The notes: generated by a model not told the origin, from the sequence alone. A stretch of DNA of 64,000 nucleotides from Debaryomyces hansenii CBS767 (GCF_000006445.2 NC_006045.2:1240001-1304000); one strand, 5' to 3'; shown: positions 9,354 to 20,960, counted from the first letter of the stretch. Made by a program: numbers and translations.

Positions 9354-11537
9354 ATGTCGCATGAACTAAAAGCCAGGGAGATCTTTGATCAATTTGCATC
9401 AATTAACCCGAAGTTAAATCCGGATGAAAAAACATTGAATCTTGACCAATTCACCACAATTTTGGCACCATTCTCTTCTGATGTTCCTAGAGGTTCGTAC
9501 TCATTGTTATATTTAGCAGCTGACCACGAGCGTAAGGGTTACATTGATGAAAAGGATTGGTTGAAATTTATCAAAATCTTGACGTCCAAGGATGGTGAAT
9601 TCAAGTTAACATTCAATCTTATTGGTAAGGATACTGCAGCTAGTGATAAGATCACATACACCGAATGTATCGAGAAATTGAACAAGATTAACAGGGCTAT
9701 CGATCCAGCCTACCAACAGAAGACGGTGAAGTTGAACTGGACTTATTTTACTAAGTTTTTTGCTCCACATGGTTCAATTGAATATAGCGATTTTGTCACT
9801 TTAATCAATTATTTGCCAATCACCAAGTTGATTGGTAACTTTGAAATGGTTGCCGGTAAAACCGGTGTTATTTCTGATAGTGAATTGTACGATTTGTTGA
9901 CGAGAAATCTCAACCACAAATTATCGTATAAATTGAGACACAATTTGATCACTTTACCAGAGTATTTCAATAAGAAGGAATTTTCTTTGAGTAATGTGCT
10001 ATTCATTTACAACTGTTTGAATAAGATCGATCTTATCAACGAAGTTATTGCTAATACCCCACCAACTACCAGCGACAAGGGTGACATTTTGATTGACAAG
10101 GATGACTTATACAACCACCTCAATGATCATTTATTGAAATCTTCAAACTTCAAGCCAGTATCAACACCAGAATTAGATTTATTATTTCACTTGATCAATA
10201 AGAACGAAGAAACAATTCCTCGTAAAGAATTGATTTCAGTATTGAATCCTAATTATGATAATAACTACAAAACATTGTATTCAATCTTTGAACATCCAGC
10301 AGCACAACCTGTTCAGGATGATAATTTTTCTTTATGGCCTATTTTTGACTCATTGTACTCCTTTTTCTTAGGTTCAATTGCTGGATGTATTGGGGCTACA
10401 GTTGTTTACCCAATTGATCTTGTTAAGACTAGAATGCAAGCTCAAAGACACAAAGCTGTTTATGCAAATTCTTTTGATTGTTTCAAAAAAATTATCAAGC
10501 ATGAAGGTTTAAAGGGGTTGTACTCTGGTTTAGGAGCTCAATTAGTTGGTGTTGCTCCAGAGAAGGCTATTAAATTGACTGTTAATGATTTGATGAGAAA
10601 GATTGGGACAGATGATGATGGTAAAATTTCCATGAATTGGGAAATTCTTGCTGGTATGTCTGCTGGGGGATGTCAAGTTATTTTCACGAATCCTTTAGAA
10701 ATTGTGAAGATTAGATTACAAATGCAAGGTGGTGTTTCAAAGGCATTGAACCCAGGTGAAATTCCTCATAAACGTCTTAGTGCTGGTCAAATCATTAAAC
10801 AGTTAGGTATTAAGGGTTTGTACAAGGGTGCAACTGCATGTTTATTGAGAGATGTTCCTTTTTCTGCTATATATTTCCCAACGTACGCTAATTTGAAGAG
10901 AATATTATTTAATTTTGATCCTAATGATGCAAACAAGAAGCATAGATTAGACTCATGGCAATTATTGATTGCCGGTGCTTTAGCCGGTGCACCAGCCGCA
11001 TTTTTTACTACTCCAGCGGATGTGATCAAGACCAGACTTCAAGTCGAAAGTAAGTCTAATGAAGTTAAATATAGTGGTATTGGCCATGCTTTCAAAGTTA
11101 TCTTAAAGGAAGAAGGTGTTGGAGCTTTCTTCAAGGGTTCGATTGCCAGAGTTTTTAGATCTTCTCCTCAATTCGGGTTTACTTTAGCATCTTATGAACT
11201 TTTGCAAAACTTATTCCCATTGCATCCAGCAAATACCAAAGAATCCAACTTCAAAGCAATTAGTGGATATCCTGGTGTTTACAACTTAACTAATGATCAG
11301 GTTTACAATACTCAGAAAGGAAATAGACTCATGATGTTCAACAAAGACAAGTTATTTGAAGCACATGGGTTAAGCTATGATAAGTCTGGCTTGAACGATG
11401 CATTGATTAAACTCCCTGCCGAATACGTGTATAAATCACAAGATACCATCAAATTGTTATTGGATATCGATTACAAATTCGGAAACTTCAATTACGATTC
11501 ATATTTGAATTATTTATCTTTCAAACGTGGATTTTAA
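9354..11537 (+). CDS. AGC1: Mitochondrial aspartate/glutamate carrier with N-terminal EF-hand-like region
   Basis: 727 codons from the ATG at 9354 (the in-frame codon at 9348 is TTG). The N-terminal half, about 310 residues, has EF-hand-like segments (for example ADHERKGYIDEKDW and AGKTGVISDSEL) like the regulatory domains of animal aralar/citrin. The C-terminal half is a mitochondrial carrier domain with three repeats bearing PIDLVKTR, PLEIVKIR and PADVIKTR signature motifs, followed by an extra C-terminal extension of about 100 residues. Known: it exchanges glutamate and aspartate across the inner mitochondrial membrane and supports the malate-aspartate shuttle. Calcium control is inference from the EF-hand-like region. 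Confidence 0.92.
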   Translation: MSHELKAREIFDQFASINPKLNPDEKTLNLDQFTTILAPFSSDVPRGSYSLLYLAADHERKGYIDEKDWLKFIKILTSKDGEFKLTFNLIGKDTAASDKITYTECIEKLNKINRAIDPAYQQKTVKLNWTYFTKFFAPHGSIEYSDFVTLINYLPITKLIGNFEMVAGKTGVISDSELYDLLTRNLNHKLSYKLRHNLITLPEYFNKKEFSLSNVLFIYNCLNKIDLINEVIANTPPTTSDKGDILIDKDDLYNHLNDHLLKSSNFKPVSTPELDLLFHLINKNEETIPRKELISVLNPNYDNNYKTLYSIFEHPAAQPVQDDNFSLWPIFDSLYSFFLGSIAGCIGATVVYPIDLVKTRMQAQRHKAVYANSFDCFKKIIKHEGLKGLYSGLGAQLVGVAPEKAIKLTVNDLMRKIGTDDDGKISMNWEILAGMSAGGCQVIFTNPLEIVKIRLQMQGGVSKALNPGEIPHKRLSAGQIIKQLGIKGLYKGATACLLRDVPFSAIYFPTYANLKRILFNFDPNDANKKHRLDSWQLLIAGALAGAPAAFFTTPADVIKTRLQVESKSNEVKYSGIGHAFKVILKEEGVGAFFKGSIARVFRSSPQFGFTLASYELLQNLFPLHPANTKESNFKAISGYPGVYNLTNDQVYNTQKGNRLMMFNKDKLFEAHGLSYDKSGLNDALIKLPAEYVYKSQDTIKLLLDIDYKFGNFNYDSYLNYLSFKRGF

Positions 11538-11848
11538 TTGTTTTATGTTGTTTTATTAGTTAGTAATTTTATGTTTTAATGTGATTAGACGTCTTTATTC
11601 TTGTTTTTTGCTTTTAAAAAAATGAATTATGAAATTTATTTAGTATATATGTTTAAGAATAGAATCATTTATAATAATTTGATAAGTCGAATAATTGCAG
11701 TTCTGAAGTTTGGGCTATCGTTGCCTCTTAGATACAACAGAGTTTATGCTTAGGTCTATTAAGTTTTGGTGTAATGATTTCCTAGTGAAAGTAGGAATTT
11801 GGTACTGCTGTTATAAAGCCATTATTCACGTTTTGGAACACATTTATG
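11538..11848. other. Intergenic, 311 bp (convergent 3' ends)
   Basis: AT-rich spacer between the convergent AGC1 and SAE2 genes; T-rich and AATAA-like stretches suit 3'-end formation. Nothing else seen. Confidence 0.55.
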
Positions 11849-13228
11849 CTAATAATCGTAATTGAATCTATTTTGTTGAGCGAACTTATTCAAAATATCT
11901 ACTTGGAAAATAAATTCACCATTTTTATTCCTAGAACTTCGTATGCATTGCTTAACTCTCCTCTTTATTCTATCTTCCTGCCGTTCATCGATTATCCGAT
12001 TGCGCATATGCTGTTCCTGAGTATCAGGGAATTCACTTACCATGAATCCGGGAGGCGAAGGGTATTTATCCAAAACCTGCGATTCTGATAAGCCTATTGA
12101 ATCATTGTCGCTTTCTATCACTTCATTATTCCATGTTAATTGAGGAACCTTTGGTAATGGGCCGGCCAATTGATAGAATCTATCGACATTGTTCTGGTCA
12201 TTTTTTGAAAGAGCATTTCCCTTTACTTGATTCGATTTTACATAATTGGGGTTCGGTTTGAAATCGTTAATGATCCATTCCATTTCATTTATGGGATTAG
12301 AATTGAGGTCGATCTTGAACCCAGGTGAATGCTTAAATTTTGACTCGTAGTATTCTTTCAAGTATGCTCTCCTCTGGAGCTTTGTATAATGGCTTGGAAC
12401 TTTAGGATGTAATTGCGATTGTGATTGCGAATTAAACTTCGATGTAATATTCTCAAGCGGTTCTCTTTTAACTTTAATTGGAGGCTTTTTGATAAGCTCA
12501 AAGCTGTCTAATGGGAACTCGTCCTGAGAGTCTTCTATTTCATCAAAGTTTTCTTTATTCTCTTCTTTAACTACTATTTGTGATGCATTATCCAGTTTCT
12601 TCGAAAGATCTATTTCATTTTCGTTATCCTGAGACGAGTATTGTGTTGGCAACATATCGAATTGTGAATCGGTGAAGTCATCTCTATCAAACGGCTTTCC
12701 CTGATACATTAACCGGGGTGATCCGTTGTTATCTTTATTATATACTGGTCTTTCAATAGAGGCAGTTGAGTCCGATGAATACTGTGTGGGTAACTGTAAA
12801 GGGTGATTTGTAGCATATTTCACATCTGAGATTGGCTGTGTTGATGGCTTCACTGTCTGACTCAATGGTGATTCGTCTTCTGAAATGCTTTCATTAGATT
12901 CACTTAATTTTCGTTTCTTATTTGTAAGAGGTGTCATTGGTAATCTTTCTCTTCTATCTTGGAATACTCTGACCTTTTGGGTCTTATTTTTTGGCGGCAC
13001 GCCAATATTTCGAATGATTTCCTTAAATTCGTTATTTACGGCTTCCAAATCGCTAGCATCATCCCTCAAAGCCTGTATGTCTGATTTGTATTGTATTCTG
13101 ATAGACCTTAGCTGGTTTTCTTGTTTTTCGAGCTTCATCTTAAGCTCTCTATTCTCTTGTAATATATCTTGGATTTGTCTTCCTACGAGTTCGTGATACA
13201 CCTCAATTGTTTCAGGCAGTTCTTTCAT
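11849..13228 (-). CDS. SAE2: Sae2/CtIP/Ctp1-family DNA end-resection factor
   Basis: 459 residues, ATG at 13228. The N-terminus is a predicted coiled coil (about residues 10-80), as expected for the oligomerisation region. The middle is long, acidic and Ser/Gln-rich with several LPTQYSS and SQ-type motifs, potential Tel1/Mec1 sites (inference). The C-terminal part holds the family hallmark: SPPGF, then EFPDTQE, then a basic stretch and a terminal FQVDILNKFAQQNRF segment. Known: Sae2 stimulates Mre11 nuclease to start resection of double-strand breaks. SPPGF also gives a possible CDK-type Ser-Pro site. It is longer than S. cerevisiae Sae2 (345 residues), mainly in the disordered middle. Confidence 0.85.
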   Translation of the reverse strand: MKELPETIEVYHELVGRQIQDILQENRELKMKLEKQENQLRSIRIQYKSDIQALRDDASDLEAVNNEFKEIIRNIGVPPKNKTQKVRVFQDRRERLPMTPLTNKKRKLSESNESISEDESPLSQTVKPSTQPISDVKYATNHPLQLPTQYSSDSTASIERPVYNKDNNGSPRLMYQGKPFDRDDFTDSQFDMLPTQYSSQDNENEIDLSKKLDNASQIVVKEENKENFDEIEDSQDEFPLDSFELIKKPPIKVKREPLENITSKFNSQSQSQLHPKVPSHYTKLQRRAYLKEYYESKFKHSPGFKIDLNSNPINEMEWIINDFKPNPNYVKSNQVKGNALSKNDQNNVDRFYQLAGPLPKVPQLTWNNEVIESDNDSIGLSESQVLDKYPSPPGFMVSEFPDTQEQHMRNRIIDERQEDRIKRRVKQCIRSSRNKNGEFIFQVDILNKFAQQNRFNYDY

Positions 13229-13472
13229 ATTGATATTAAACGATTTGGCATAACAGATATTTGAATGGTATAGGGTAGATACTGCTATATAACTTTAGAT
13301 GTTCGTTATTAAACTGATATTATGCTGTATACTTTGTCTAAATATTTGTTTATCTTCTGGAAATGAGATTTTGTGTTCCATTTTTTTTTCATGAGTAAAA
13401 ACTTCGTTCCAACCAAAACATCTATTCAAATCAATACTAACATCAACGGAAACTTAATCAAAAGAATATACA

Positions 13473-15107
13473 ATGTTTGGCTCTACTACTGCCAATTCAA
13501 CTGCTCCGTCTTTTGGAGGGTTCGGTAATACCAATAATAGTAGTACAGGTGGTGGCTTGTTTGGTACTGCCAATAAACCACCCGCTTCGAGTGGTGGTGG
13601 ATTATTTGGATCATCTAATAATGCTACTAATACAAACACCGCAAATGCTTCTGGCGGTGGGTTATTTGGAGGTAATAATGCAAATACAGGTGGTGGATTT
13701 GGAACTGGAAACACGAATACACAACAAAGCGGGGGACTCTTTGGAAATAAACCTGCTGCCACGACAGGAGGAGGGTTATTTGGTGCTTCTACTAGCAATG
13801 CACCATCAGGTGGAGGATTATTTGGAGGAAATACAAATGCAAATACTAATAATGCGAGTGGTACGACTGGTGGTGGATTATTTGGGGGTAATACTAATAC
13901 GAATCAACAACCTCAACCTCAACCACAGCAACAACAACAACCACAGCAAGGTGGTGGATTATTTGGAGGCGCGAGTAATACAAATCAACAACCACAGCAA
14001 GGAGGTGGGTTATTTGGAGGCTCCAGTAATACAAATCAGCAACAGGGTGGTGGATTGTTTGGATCGAAGCCCCCTGCATCATCAGGTGGATTATTCGGCG
14101 GTAATACTAATGCCAATCAACAGCAACCACAGCAACAGCAACAGCAAGGTGGTGGTTTATTTGGAGGCGCCAGTAATACAAATCAACAACAGAGTGGTGG
14201 GTTGTTTGGCGGTTCCAGTAATACAAACCAACAACAGAGTGGTGGGTTGTTTGGCGGTTCCAGTAATACAAACCAACAACAAGGTGGTGGATTGTTTGGA
14301 GGCTCAGGTAATGCAAATCAGGCACAGAGTGGAGGACTATTCGGATCGAAACCACCTGCATCATCAGGTGGATTATTTGGAGGTAGCAGTAACACGTCGA
14401 ATCAACAATCTGGTGGACTCTTCGGAGGTAATACTGCAGGCCAACAATCTGGTGGCTTATTTGGATCATCGTTGAATAAACCAGCTGGGGGAGGATTGCT
14501 CAATAACCAACAACAGCAACAGCATCAACAACAACAGCAACAATTAACTGCCATGACTAGAGTAGGTGATTTACCAGAACCAATCAAAAGGGAATTACAG
14601 GAATTCGATAAGTATATCAACACACAACATCTTATTGCCACAACATTACAGTCAGATTTATCTAAGCATGATAGGCTAATTAAATCCATTCCAAAAGATA
14701 CGAATTATTTGTATACAAAATTATCATCCACCAAACAAGCATTAAAGTTTGATTCGAATCAATTATTAAATTTGAAAGAAGTCAATAATGAGTTGATTGA
14801 AGATATAAATAAAATCATGCAGCTTATCATTCAATTATCTACCCCAGGCACAAAGTTATCGTCATCATTCCAGTTGAACGAGTTTTTCATCAAAAAGATA
14901 AAAAAGTATCACGAGGTATTGAACAACTACGAACTAATCGTAAACGAAGCAGAACAAGTCATAAGCGGTTTAGAAAGACTGTGTGTAGATGGTTTCGGAG
15001 GCTTATTTAACATTATTGAAGTTATAAAGTCACAGTTTAATTTATTTATGGAACTATGTGAAACAATGGCTCAGTTACATAATGAAGTAAACAAGGTAGT
15101 CAAATAA
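13473..15107 (+). CDS. NUP49: FG nucleoporin, Nup49 type
   Basis: 544 residues. Residues 1-345 are GGLFG repeats with Asn/Gln spacers, the phase that forms the permeability barrier of the nuclear pore. After a Gln-rich hinge, residues about 360-544 are a helical coiled-coil domain starting TRVGDLPEPIKRELQEFDKYI, which anchors the protein in the Nsp1-Nup57-Nup49 channel complex. The choice of Nup49 (p58/p45 type) over Nup57 (p54 type) rests on this C-terminal segment and is my judgement from memory. An exact 45-bp tandem duplication lies in the repeat region. ATG at 13473 gives the usual M-F-G start. Confidence 0.85.
   Translation: MFGSTTANSTAPSFGGFGNTNNSSTGGGLFGTANKPPASSGGGLFGSSNNATNTNTANASGGGLFGGNNANTGGGFGTGNTNTQQSGGLFGNKPAATTGGGLFGASTSNAPSGGGLFGGNTNANTNNASGTTGGGLFGGNTNTNQQPQPQPQQQQQPQQGGGLFGGASNTNQQPQQGGGLFGGSSNTNQQQGGGLFGSKPPASSGGLFGGNTNANQQQPQQQQQQGGGLFGGASNTNQQQSGGLFGGSSNTNQQQSGGLFGGSSNTNQQQGGGLFGGSGNANQAQSGGLFGSKPPASSGGLFGGSSNTSNQQSGGLFGGNTAGQQSGGLFGSSLNKPAGGGLLNNQQQQQHQQQQQQLTAMTRVGDLPEPIKRELQEFDKYINTQHLIATTLQSDLSKHDRLIKSIPKDTNYLYTKLSSTKQALKFDSNQLLNLKEVNNELIEDINKIMQLIIQLSTPGTKLSSSFQLNEFFIKKIKKYHEVLNNYELIVNEAEQVISGLERLCVDGFGGLFNIIEVIKSQFNLFMELCETMAQLHNEVNKVVK
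14184..14273 (+). repeat. Exact 45-bp tandem duplication inside NUP49
   Basis: Two identical 45-bp copies (14184-14228 and 14229-14273), each encoding one 15-residue unit of the type QQQSGGLFGGSSNTN. It keeps the frame, so it changes only repeat number. Confidence 0.9.
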
Positions 15108-15313
15108 AAGACTTAATGTATTAGAATAATTTGCAAATACTGAAATATATAATTTAGACAAGCAAGACCGTGTAATAGAAAGAAAATTGTAGTTGAACCA
15201 GCTAAACTTTGTAGCACTCAATACAAATCGTAGTAATGTAGACAATGTTTATTGGCATTAGAGGATGAAGAGCTGCAACAAATGATTTTGTGTAACTGAT
15301 GCGTTTTCTATAA

Positions 15314-16123
<810 letters not shown>

Positions 16124-17666
16124 CATTTTTTATTACTCGTGATATCAGTCTATTATCGTCACCACCGTCATCTATCTCCCCATCCCCATCACCATTCATT
16201 ACCACCGTCACTAGCACCCCCCAGTATTCCCACCTTCGTCATCTTCAGATCCATTGCTCCTTGGCTCTGGCCCCTCTTGTATGCCTATATAGTCTTATTA
16301 TAGCTAATTTTACTTCCGGAACTGTATATATTTTTTGCATTGTTCCTCAGAACTGTAACTACGAGAATATCATCACTACGCCCAGAGACGCAAAATAACT
16401 GCTAACCACCTCAAATACACCTCCCCTCTTTCCAGCTATGTCCGTATATCCTGATCCAAGCAACACAATGTCCAACAATCGATCAACCACAAACCAATCC
16501 CACTCGCTCTAAATCATATGGGCCTCCTGTCTATTACCGGCGTACCGGTGCGCACCGCAGCCATTTTCAACAGGTTTTAGTCTCTGGCCCATTCCACTCC
16601 CCATCATTGATCTATGGTCTTCTGTAGGAATTGTTTCGTCATGGACATCGGTGGACCCTCCAACCTTCTATCGCGTAAGGTGTCACCGGTATCCAGAACC
16701 TCCGCCATAATTACTATTTATAGTACTGGAACGCCCCTAATCATGCTGCCGCAATTTGCCGGTGCGTTAGAGCACCAGGCTTCTAAATCCCAATACATCC
16801 CAATAGAACAGTTCCACAATAGGCTACAATTTACCTCCAATAGCTTTCCTCTACGTAACTCTGTATAACCAATACCACAACCCTACATCCACCGTACTCA
16901 CATCTGGCCTTTTCCCACGCTCGTGCCAATTTGCCAATTCGCCAATTTTTGCCAGGCACTTTCGCATTCATTCCTATTTGCCCTTCGTATATTACTCTTT
17001 TAACACTCTTCATTCTTCGCTCTGGCACCACCTGGTTTGGATTATGTTTCTACATTCTTGCGGTGTTACCACCGGGTATGTATGTGGGACACGCTACCGC
17101 TTGGTGTCAAGCATCTCGTCTTTTTCTCTTGTATGTAGTATTGCGACATGCGATTTACTGAAAAAGGAGTTATCTTTAAAGGAAAGGTTTCTAGGAGCGT
17201 TGTGGTGTTGGTGCCTGTAGAGGCTATACGAGATGCCGGTAATGCCAGAAACATACCATACTTTACATTAGTTGACCTCCCAGGATCTCCGTGTGTATTA
17301 CGTGTTGCTAGTACGAAATAAGTATTCGTCTACGCCTGCTAGCGGTGCACCGGGACATGAAAGTAGCAAGGCTAATGCATCACCGAGCGCACATAAAATC
17401 CAGTTATTACAGATGGCAATTGTTCGTTTCCTAGATCAAATTTCTTTTAAAAGACTCTAGATCAATGTTATTTTTTTTTTAGGTGTTTTAGTTTTGTAAA
17501 ATCAGGAAACACCCTTGAAATATGTGTTTTCAATAATTGGGATTTAATTTGAAGTTTATGATTTAATAAATTATTTTATTTCTAATATATAATCTTTAGA
17601 TCCTTAGAATAGAATTTTATTATATATAGATAATATTTACACTGATCTACAAGAAAGACGGCCAAC
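16124..17666. other. Long gene-free GC-rich block upstream of MPT5
   Basis: 1543 bp without a convincing gene. Composition is unlike the rest: 35 of 60 bases are G or C in 16501-16560 and 31 of 60 in 16741-16800 by hand count, while ordinary spacers here are far more AT-rich. The final 200 bp before MPT5 is AT-rich again. Short open stretches (16614-16868, 16931-17161) show no protein features. It may be an extended promoter or 5' leader of MPT5, or a remnant of lost sequence. Confidence 0.6.
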
Positions 17667-19643
17667 ATGTCAGATACTAGACACCAACAGAATTTATCTA
17701 TAAACTCTATCAATTCATTGATAGAACCCACCACCCCACCTAGTTTTGGCAAGACGCTGATCTGGGACAACGGGAGCGGCGGCAAGGGAACAGGAGCTGG
17801 GAGTGGCTACAATGGACTCAACAGCATGGGGGCTAATGGGATCCACAACTTGACCAGCGGCAATGGAGTTGGAAATGGAATTGGCGGCCAGTTGGGAGGA
17901 AGCCTTTCGGGTCCTAGTGGCAGCCAAATGGGCAGTCAGATGGGCGGCATGGTTGGCGGAGGTGCCGGGGCGGTTCTGGGAGCACACACGAACGGCCATG
18001 GACCAGGAGATCACAAATTGGACAAGGAGTATTTGTCGGGGCTCAATAAGGTGCCATTGGATCAGTTGAGACCGGAGATATTGAAGTTGGCCAAGGACCA
18101 ATACGGATGTAGATTCCTCCAAAAGAAAATTGATGAGAATGTGATACCGAGTTCCCAGATCCGGACGGAAAATTTCAAGGTAATCTTCAAGGAAGTCTAC
18201 CCCTTTATCTACGAGTTGATAATTGACCCCTTTGGTAACTACCTTGTACAGAAATTGATCGATTACTGCGACGATGCCAATTTGAGCCTCATTTTAGAAA
18301 TTTTGCAGTATAACTTATTTCAGATCTCCATAAATCAGCACGGTACAAGAGCGTTGCAAAAGATCATCAATAGCTTAAATAATGACTATCAGTTGAGCTT
18401 ATTGATTAGTGGCTTGAATCCATTTATTATCGAATTGATTAAGGACTTAAACGGTAACCATGTTATCCAAAAGATCCTCAACAAATATTCTCCAGAGAAT
18501 TGCCAATTTATTTACGACTCGATCATTAACGACTTATATGTGGTTGCTACTCACAAGCATGGATGTTGTGTATTGCAGAAGTGCTTGAACCACGTTAACA
18601 GTATGCAATTGGTCCAGTTCAGCCAGAAGATCTTAATGTTCGACACCTTCCGTAAATTGACGAACGATCAATTTGGTAACTACGTTTTGCAATACCTAAT
18701 TTCGATCAACTCAATCTCAATTAACTTGAAGATGTATGAAAACTTTATGAAGTTCGGTGTCAATAACTTGTGTAATTTAAAGTTTTCGTCCAATGTGGTT
18801 GAGAAGTTCTTGAAGAACTGTTATGTAAATGAACCTAATAGTCCGGCTTTCTCCAACTTGAAACTTGAATTATGCTTACAGGTTATGCAAGGCGATTTAA
18901 ATAAGATGATAAATGATCCATTTGGTAATTATGTTATTCAAACTTTGATTGATATTTTAGTCAATCCATCCATTAACTATACCAATCCTTTGAATAAAAA
19001 CTTGTTGGTTTTATTGCCTTTAAACTTTAACATCTCAAATCTAACCAATCCACAAATTCAGATTGCCATTATCAAGAATTGGTTTGTTAACTGTAAGATT
19101 GTTTCAAGTTTTGGCAAAAGAATCCAGCTGAAAATCAATTCGATTTTGAATGGTACTACTAACAATAGTAATGGTTCCACTAATGCCACTAACCACCACT
19201 CGGCTAATTTTAAAAACTATAATTTCCACGCGTTGAATATGAATGCCAATGGTGAATTTGTTAACTCAGAATTTCCTCCCCATTTATCACAACAACCTCA
19301 TAAGATGCACCAAAGAAATTTGTCAATTCCTTTACAAAGTGCACCATTTACTCCATTACAGCCAATGTCGGCCAATAATTACGCTTTAGGAAACGCTACA
19401 AATGGTGGTGTCGTTACCCCAGGGAACATAGAACATCCATCTAATTTACTAAAGCCTAATATGTCTGGTTACACGTCTTTGTCGAATTTGAATATTCCCC
19501 ATATGAATAATCATATTTCCAACAATCCACTGGCTAACGATTTTACGATTCAAAATTCCTATTTTAACGGAAACCCTGCTAATAACAACCAAATGAGTCC
19601 TCAATTTGTACTTTCTCCAAATATAAAATATTACCAAAATTAA
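17667..19643 (+). CDS. MPT5: PUF-family mRNA-binding repressor, Mpt5/Puf5 type
   Basis: 658 residues. The N-terminus (about 30-110) is Gly/Ser/Asn-rich with unusual GC content. A Pumilio homology domain covers about residues 118-435, with repeat helices such as DQYGCRFLQKK, DPFGNYLVQKL, NQHGTRALQKI, DLNGNHVIQKI, HKHGCCVLQKC, DQFGNYVLQYL, KFSSNVVEKFL and DPFGNYVIQTL, which makes eight. The divergent seventh repeat (KFSSNVVEKF) and the spacing fit Mpt5/Puf5 rather than Puf3 or Puf4. The C-terminal tail is Asn-rich. Known: binds UGU-containing 3' UTRs and recruits Ccr4-Not to repress and decay mRNAs. The long upstream region suggests complex control. Confidence 0.88.
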   Translation: MSDTRHQQNLSINSINSLIEPTTPPSFGKTLIWDNGSGGKGTGAGSGYNGLNSMGANGIHNLTSGNGVGNGIGGQLGGSLSGPSGSQMGSQMGGMVGGGAGAVLGAHTNGHGPGDHKLDKEYLSGLNKVPLDQLRPEILKLAKDQYGCRFLQKKIDENVIPSSQIRTENFKVIFKEVYPFIYELIIDPFGNYLVQKLIDYCDDANLSLILEILQYNLFQISINQHGTRALQKIINSLNNDYQLSLLISGLNPFIIELIKDLNGNHVIQKILNKYSPENCQFIYDSIINDLYVVATHKHGCCVLQKCLNHVNSMQLVQFSQKILMFDTFRKLTNDQFGNYVLQYLISINSISINLKMYENFMKFGVNNLCNLKFSSNVVEKFLKNCYVNEPNSPAFSNLKLELCLQVMQGDLNKMINDPFGNYVIQTLIDILVNPSINYTNPLNKNLLVLLPLNFNISNLTNPQIQIAIIKNWFVNCKIVSSFGKRIQLKINSILNGTTNNSNGSTNATNHHSANFKNYNFHALNMNANGEFVNSEFPPHLSQQPHKMHQRNLSIPLQSAPFTPLQPMSANNYALGNATNGGVVTPGNIEHPSNLLKPNMSGYTSLSNLNIPHMNNHISNNPLANDFTIQNSYFNGNPANNNQMSPQFVLSPNIKYYQN

Positions 19644-19910
19644 AAACTCCACGTTGCATTATATTTTACTTCTTGTATATGTTTTCCAGATTGAATCATT
19701 ACTGCTATTCATGATTTTTTATTACTTGTTCAAATCGGTTATATATATTTATTGTTATTGTTTACTATGTTAAAAGGTTATATTGTTGAAAATTGAAAAC
19801 CAAAAAAAAAAAATTGTTACATCTTGTTCCATTTTATAATTTATTAGGGATAGTATTATGTGTTATATTATAGTTATAAATGTCATATTATTTATAAAAT
19901 ACGAATGCAT

Positions 19911-20960
19911 CTATGAGCGTCTTTTCTTCACTTTATCCCAAACTGAACCGGGTTTTCTCTTTCTTGATGTTTCATCAAGCTTTCTACTGTTATTGAACAT
20001 CGACCAATCTTCACCTGCAAATGTATGAGCCATATCACGCTGCTTCTGTTGAAATGATTTTTTAGTCATGGTATTTGGCAATCTAGTAAAGTTATCTTCT
20101 TCGTATCTTTGAATTTCTCTTTCCTTCTTCTTGTCAAAATCTGTCTTCACTCCCAGTCTTCCGTTATCTACAATAGTAGAACCGATAGAACTTTCTAGTT
20201 GTGGTAAATCCGAATTTTCTCTTAAATATTCTTCCATACTTTGGAGCTTTCTAGTGTTACTGGATTTCGAGCCGGTTGCCGTTGGGTCTGCCTTTGGTGG
20301 AGCCATTGCTGAAATCTTTGGTGGCTTATATTTCTCAGCTGATTCACTAGCCTCTTCGTCTCTTGGTTCTCTTGATGTAGAAGATTTGGATTTGGATTGG
20401 GTTAATTTCGCAAGAGCTGCTGAATCAGGTCTATAAGATAATGCATCATCTTCTTCTTCACTTGATTCATCATCATCAGCATTACTGCCTTGTTCGTTAT
20501 TTTCGTTATTTTCTTGGGCCGTTTTTATGGCCTGACTTTCATCAGCCTCCATTCTATTGTACGCTCTAACCATTTTGTCTAGTTGATAGTTAAGCTTCTT
20601 TTCTAAGGGCTTAATACCTTTTTCTAAACAAACCCTCTGTGTAATCGAATTTGCAATTGACTTCAATTTTGCATCTTCTATGTTGTCATCTTCCTCACTT
20701 AATTTCTCTACATGTGCCAAAATAATCAATACCAAATTATTCAAGTACGATAACAACGAATGACTCTTTAAAGATAATAATGAAACTCCTTCAAGTTTAT
20801 CTATGTTCAACTTCTGTAACAAATTCTGGATCAAGTCTGGATAACTTTCACCTTCACTATCACTAGCCTTCAGGATTGACTCAATAGACGTTTTAGTAAC
20901 ATCGAGGGACGTTATAATTCCCTTCAACAACTCGTCAACACTTTCGACTTGTTTGCTCAT
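19911..20960 (-). CDS. LCP5: Lcp5, SSU-processome factor (Sas10/neuroguidin family)
   Basis: 349 residues, close to S. cerevisiae Lcp5. The N-terminal half is a helical Sas10/Utp3/C1D-type domain, including a segment around residues 125-140 (KKLNYQLDKMVRAYNRM). An acidic EES/DDD patch near 160-172 follows, then a charged C-terminus rich in R and K that ends KKRRS, a likely nuclear or nucleolar signal. Known: associates with U3 snoRNP and is needed for 18S rRNA maturation. ATG at 20960 is the only sensible start. It is divergently placed to NSA2, another ribosome-biogenesis gene, with 272 bp between them, so they may share a promoter. Confidence 0.92.
   Translation of the reverse strand: MSKQVESVDELLKGIITSLDVTKTSIESILKASDSEGESYPDLIQNLLQKLNIDKLEGVSLLSLKSHSLLSYLNNLVLIILAHVEKLSEEDDNIEDAKLKSIANSITQRVCLEKGIKPLEKKLNYQLDKMVRAYNRMEADESQAIKTAQENNENNEQGSNADDDESSEEEDDALSYRPDSAALAKLTQSKSKSSTSREPRDEEASESAEKYKPPKISAMAPPKADPTATGSKSSNTRKLQSMEEYLRENSDLPQLESSIGSTIVDNGRLGVKTDFDKKKEREIQRYEEDNFTRLPNTMTKKSFQQKQRDMAHTFAGEDWSMFNNSRKLDETSRKRKPGSVWDKVKKRRS

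Noticed and set aside
13454..14475. Several long open frames on both strands over the NUP49 repeats
   Set aside because: By-products of the biased FG-repeat codons; only the GGLFG frame continues into a conserved C-terminal domain.
16614..17254. Overlapping 60-84 codon frames in the GC-rich block
   Set aside because: High GC lowers stop frequency; frames overlap each other on both strands and show no domain or signal.
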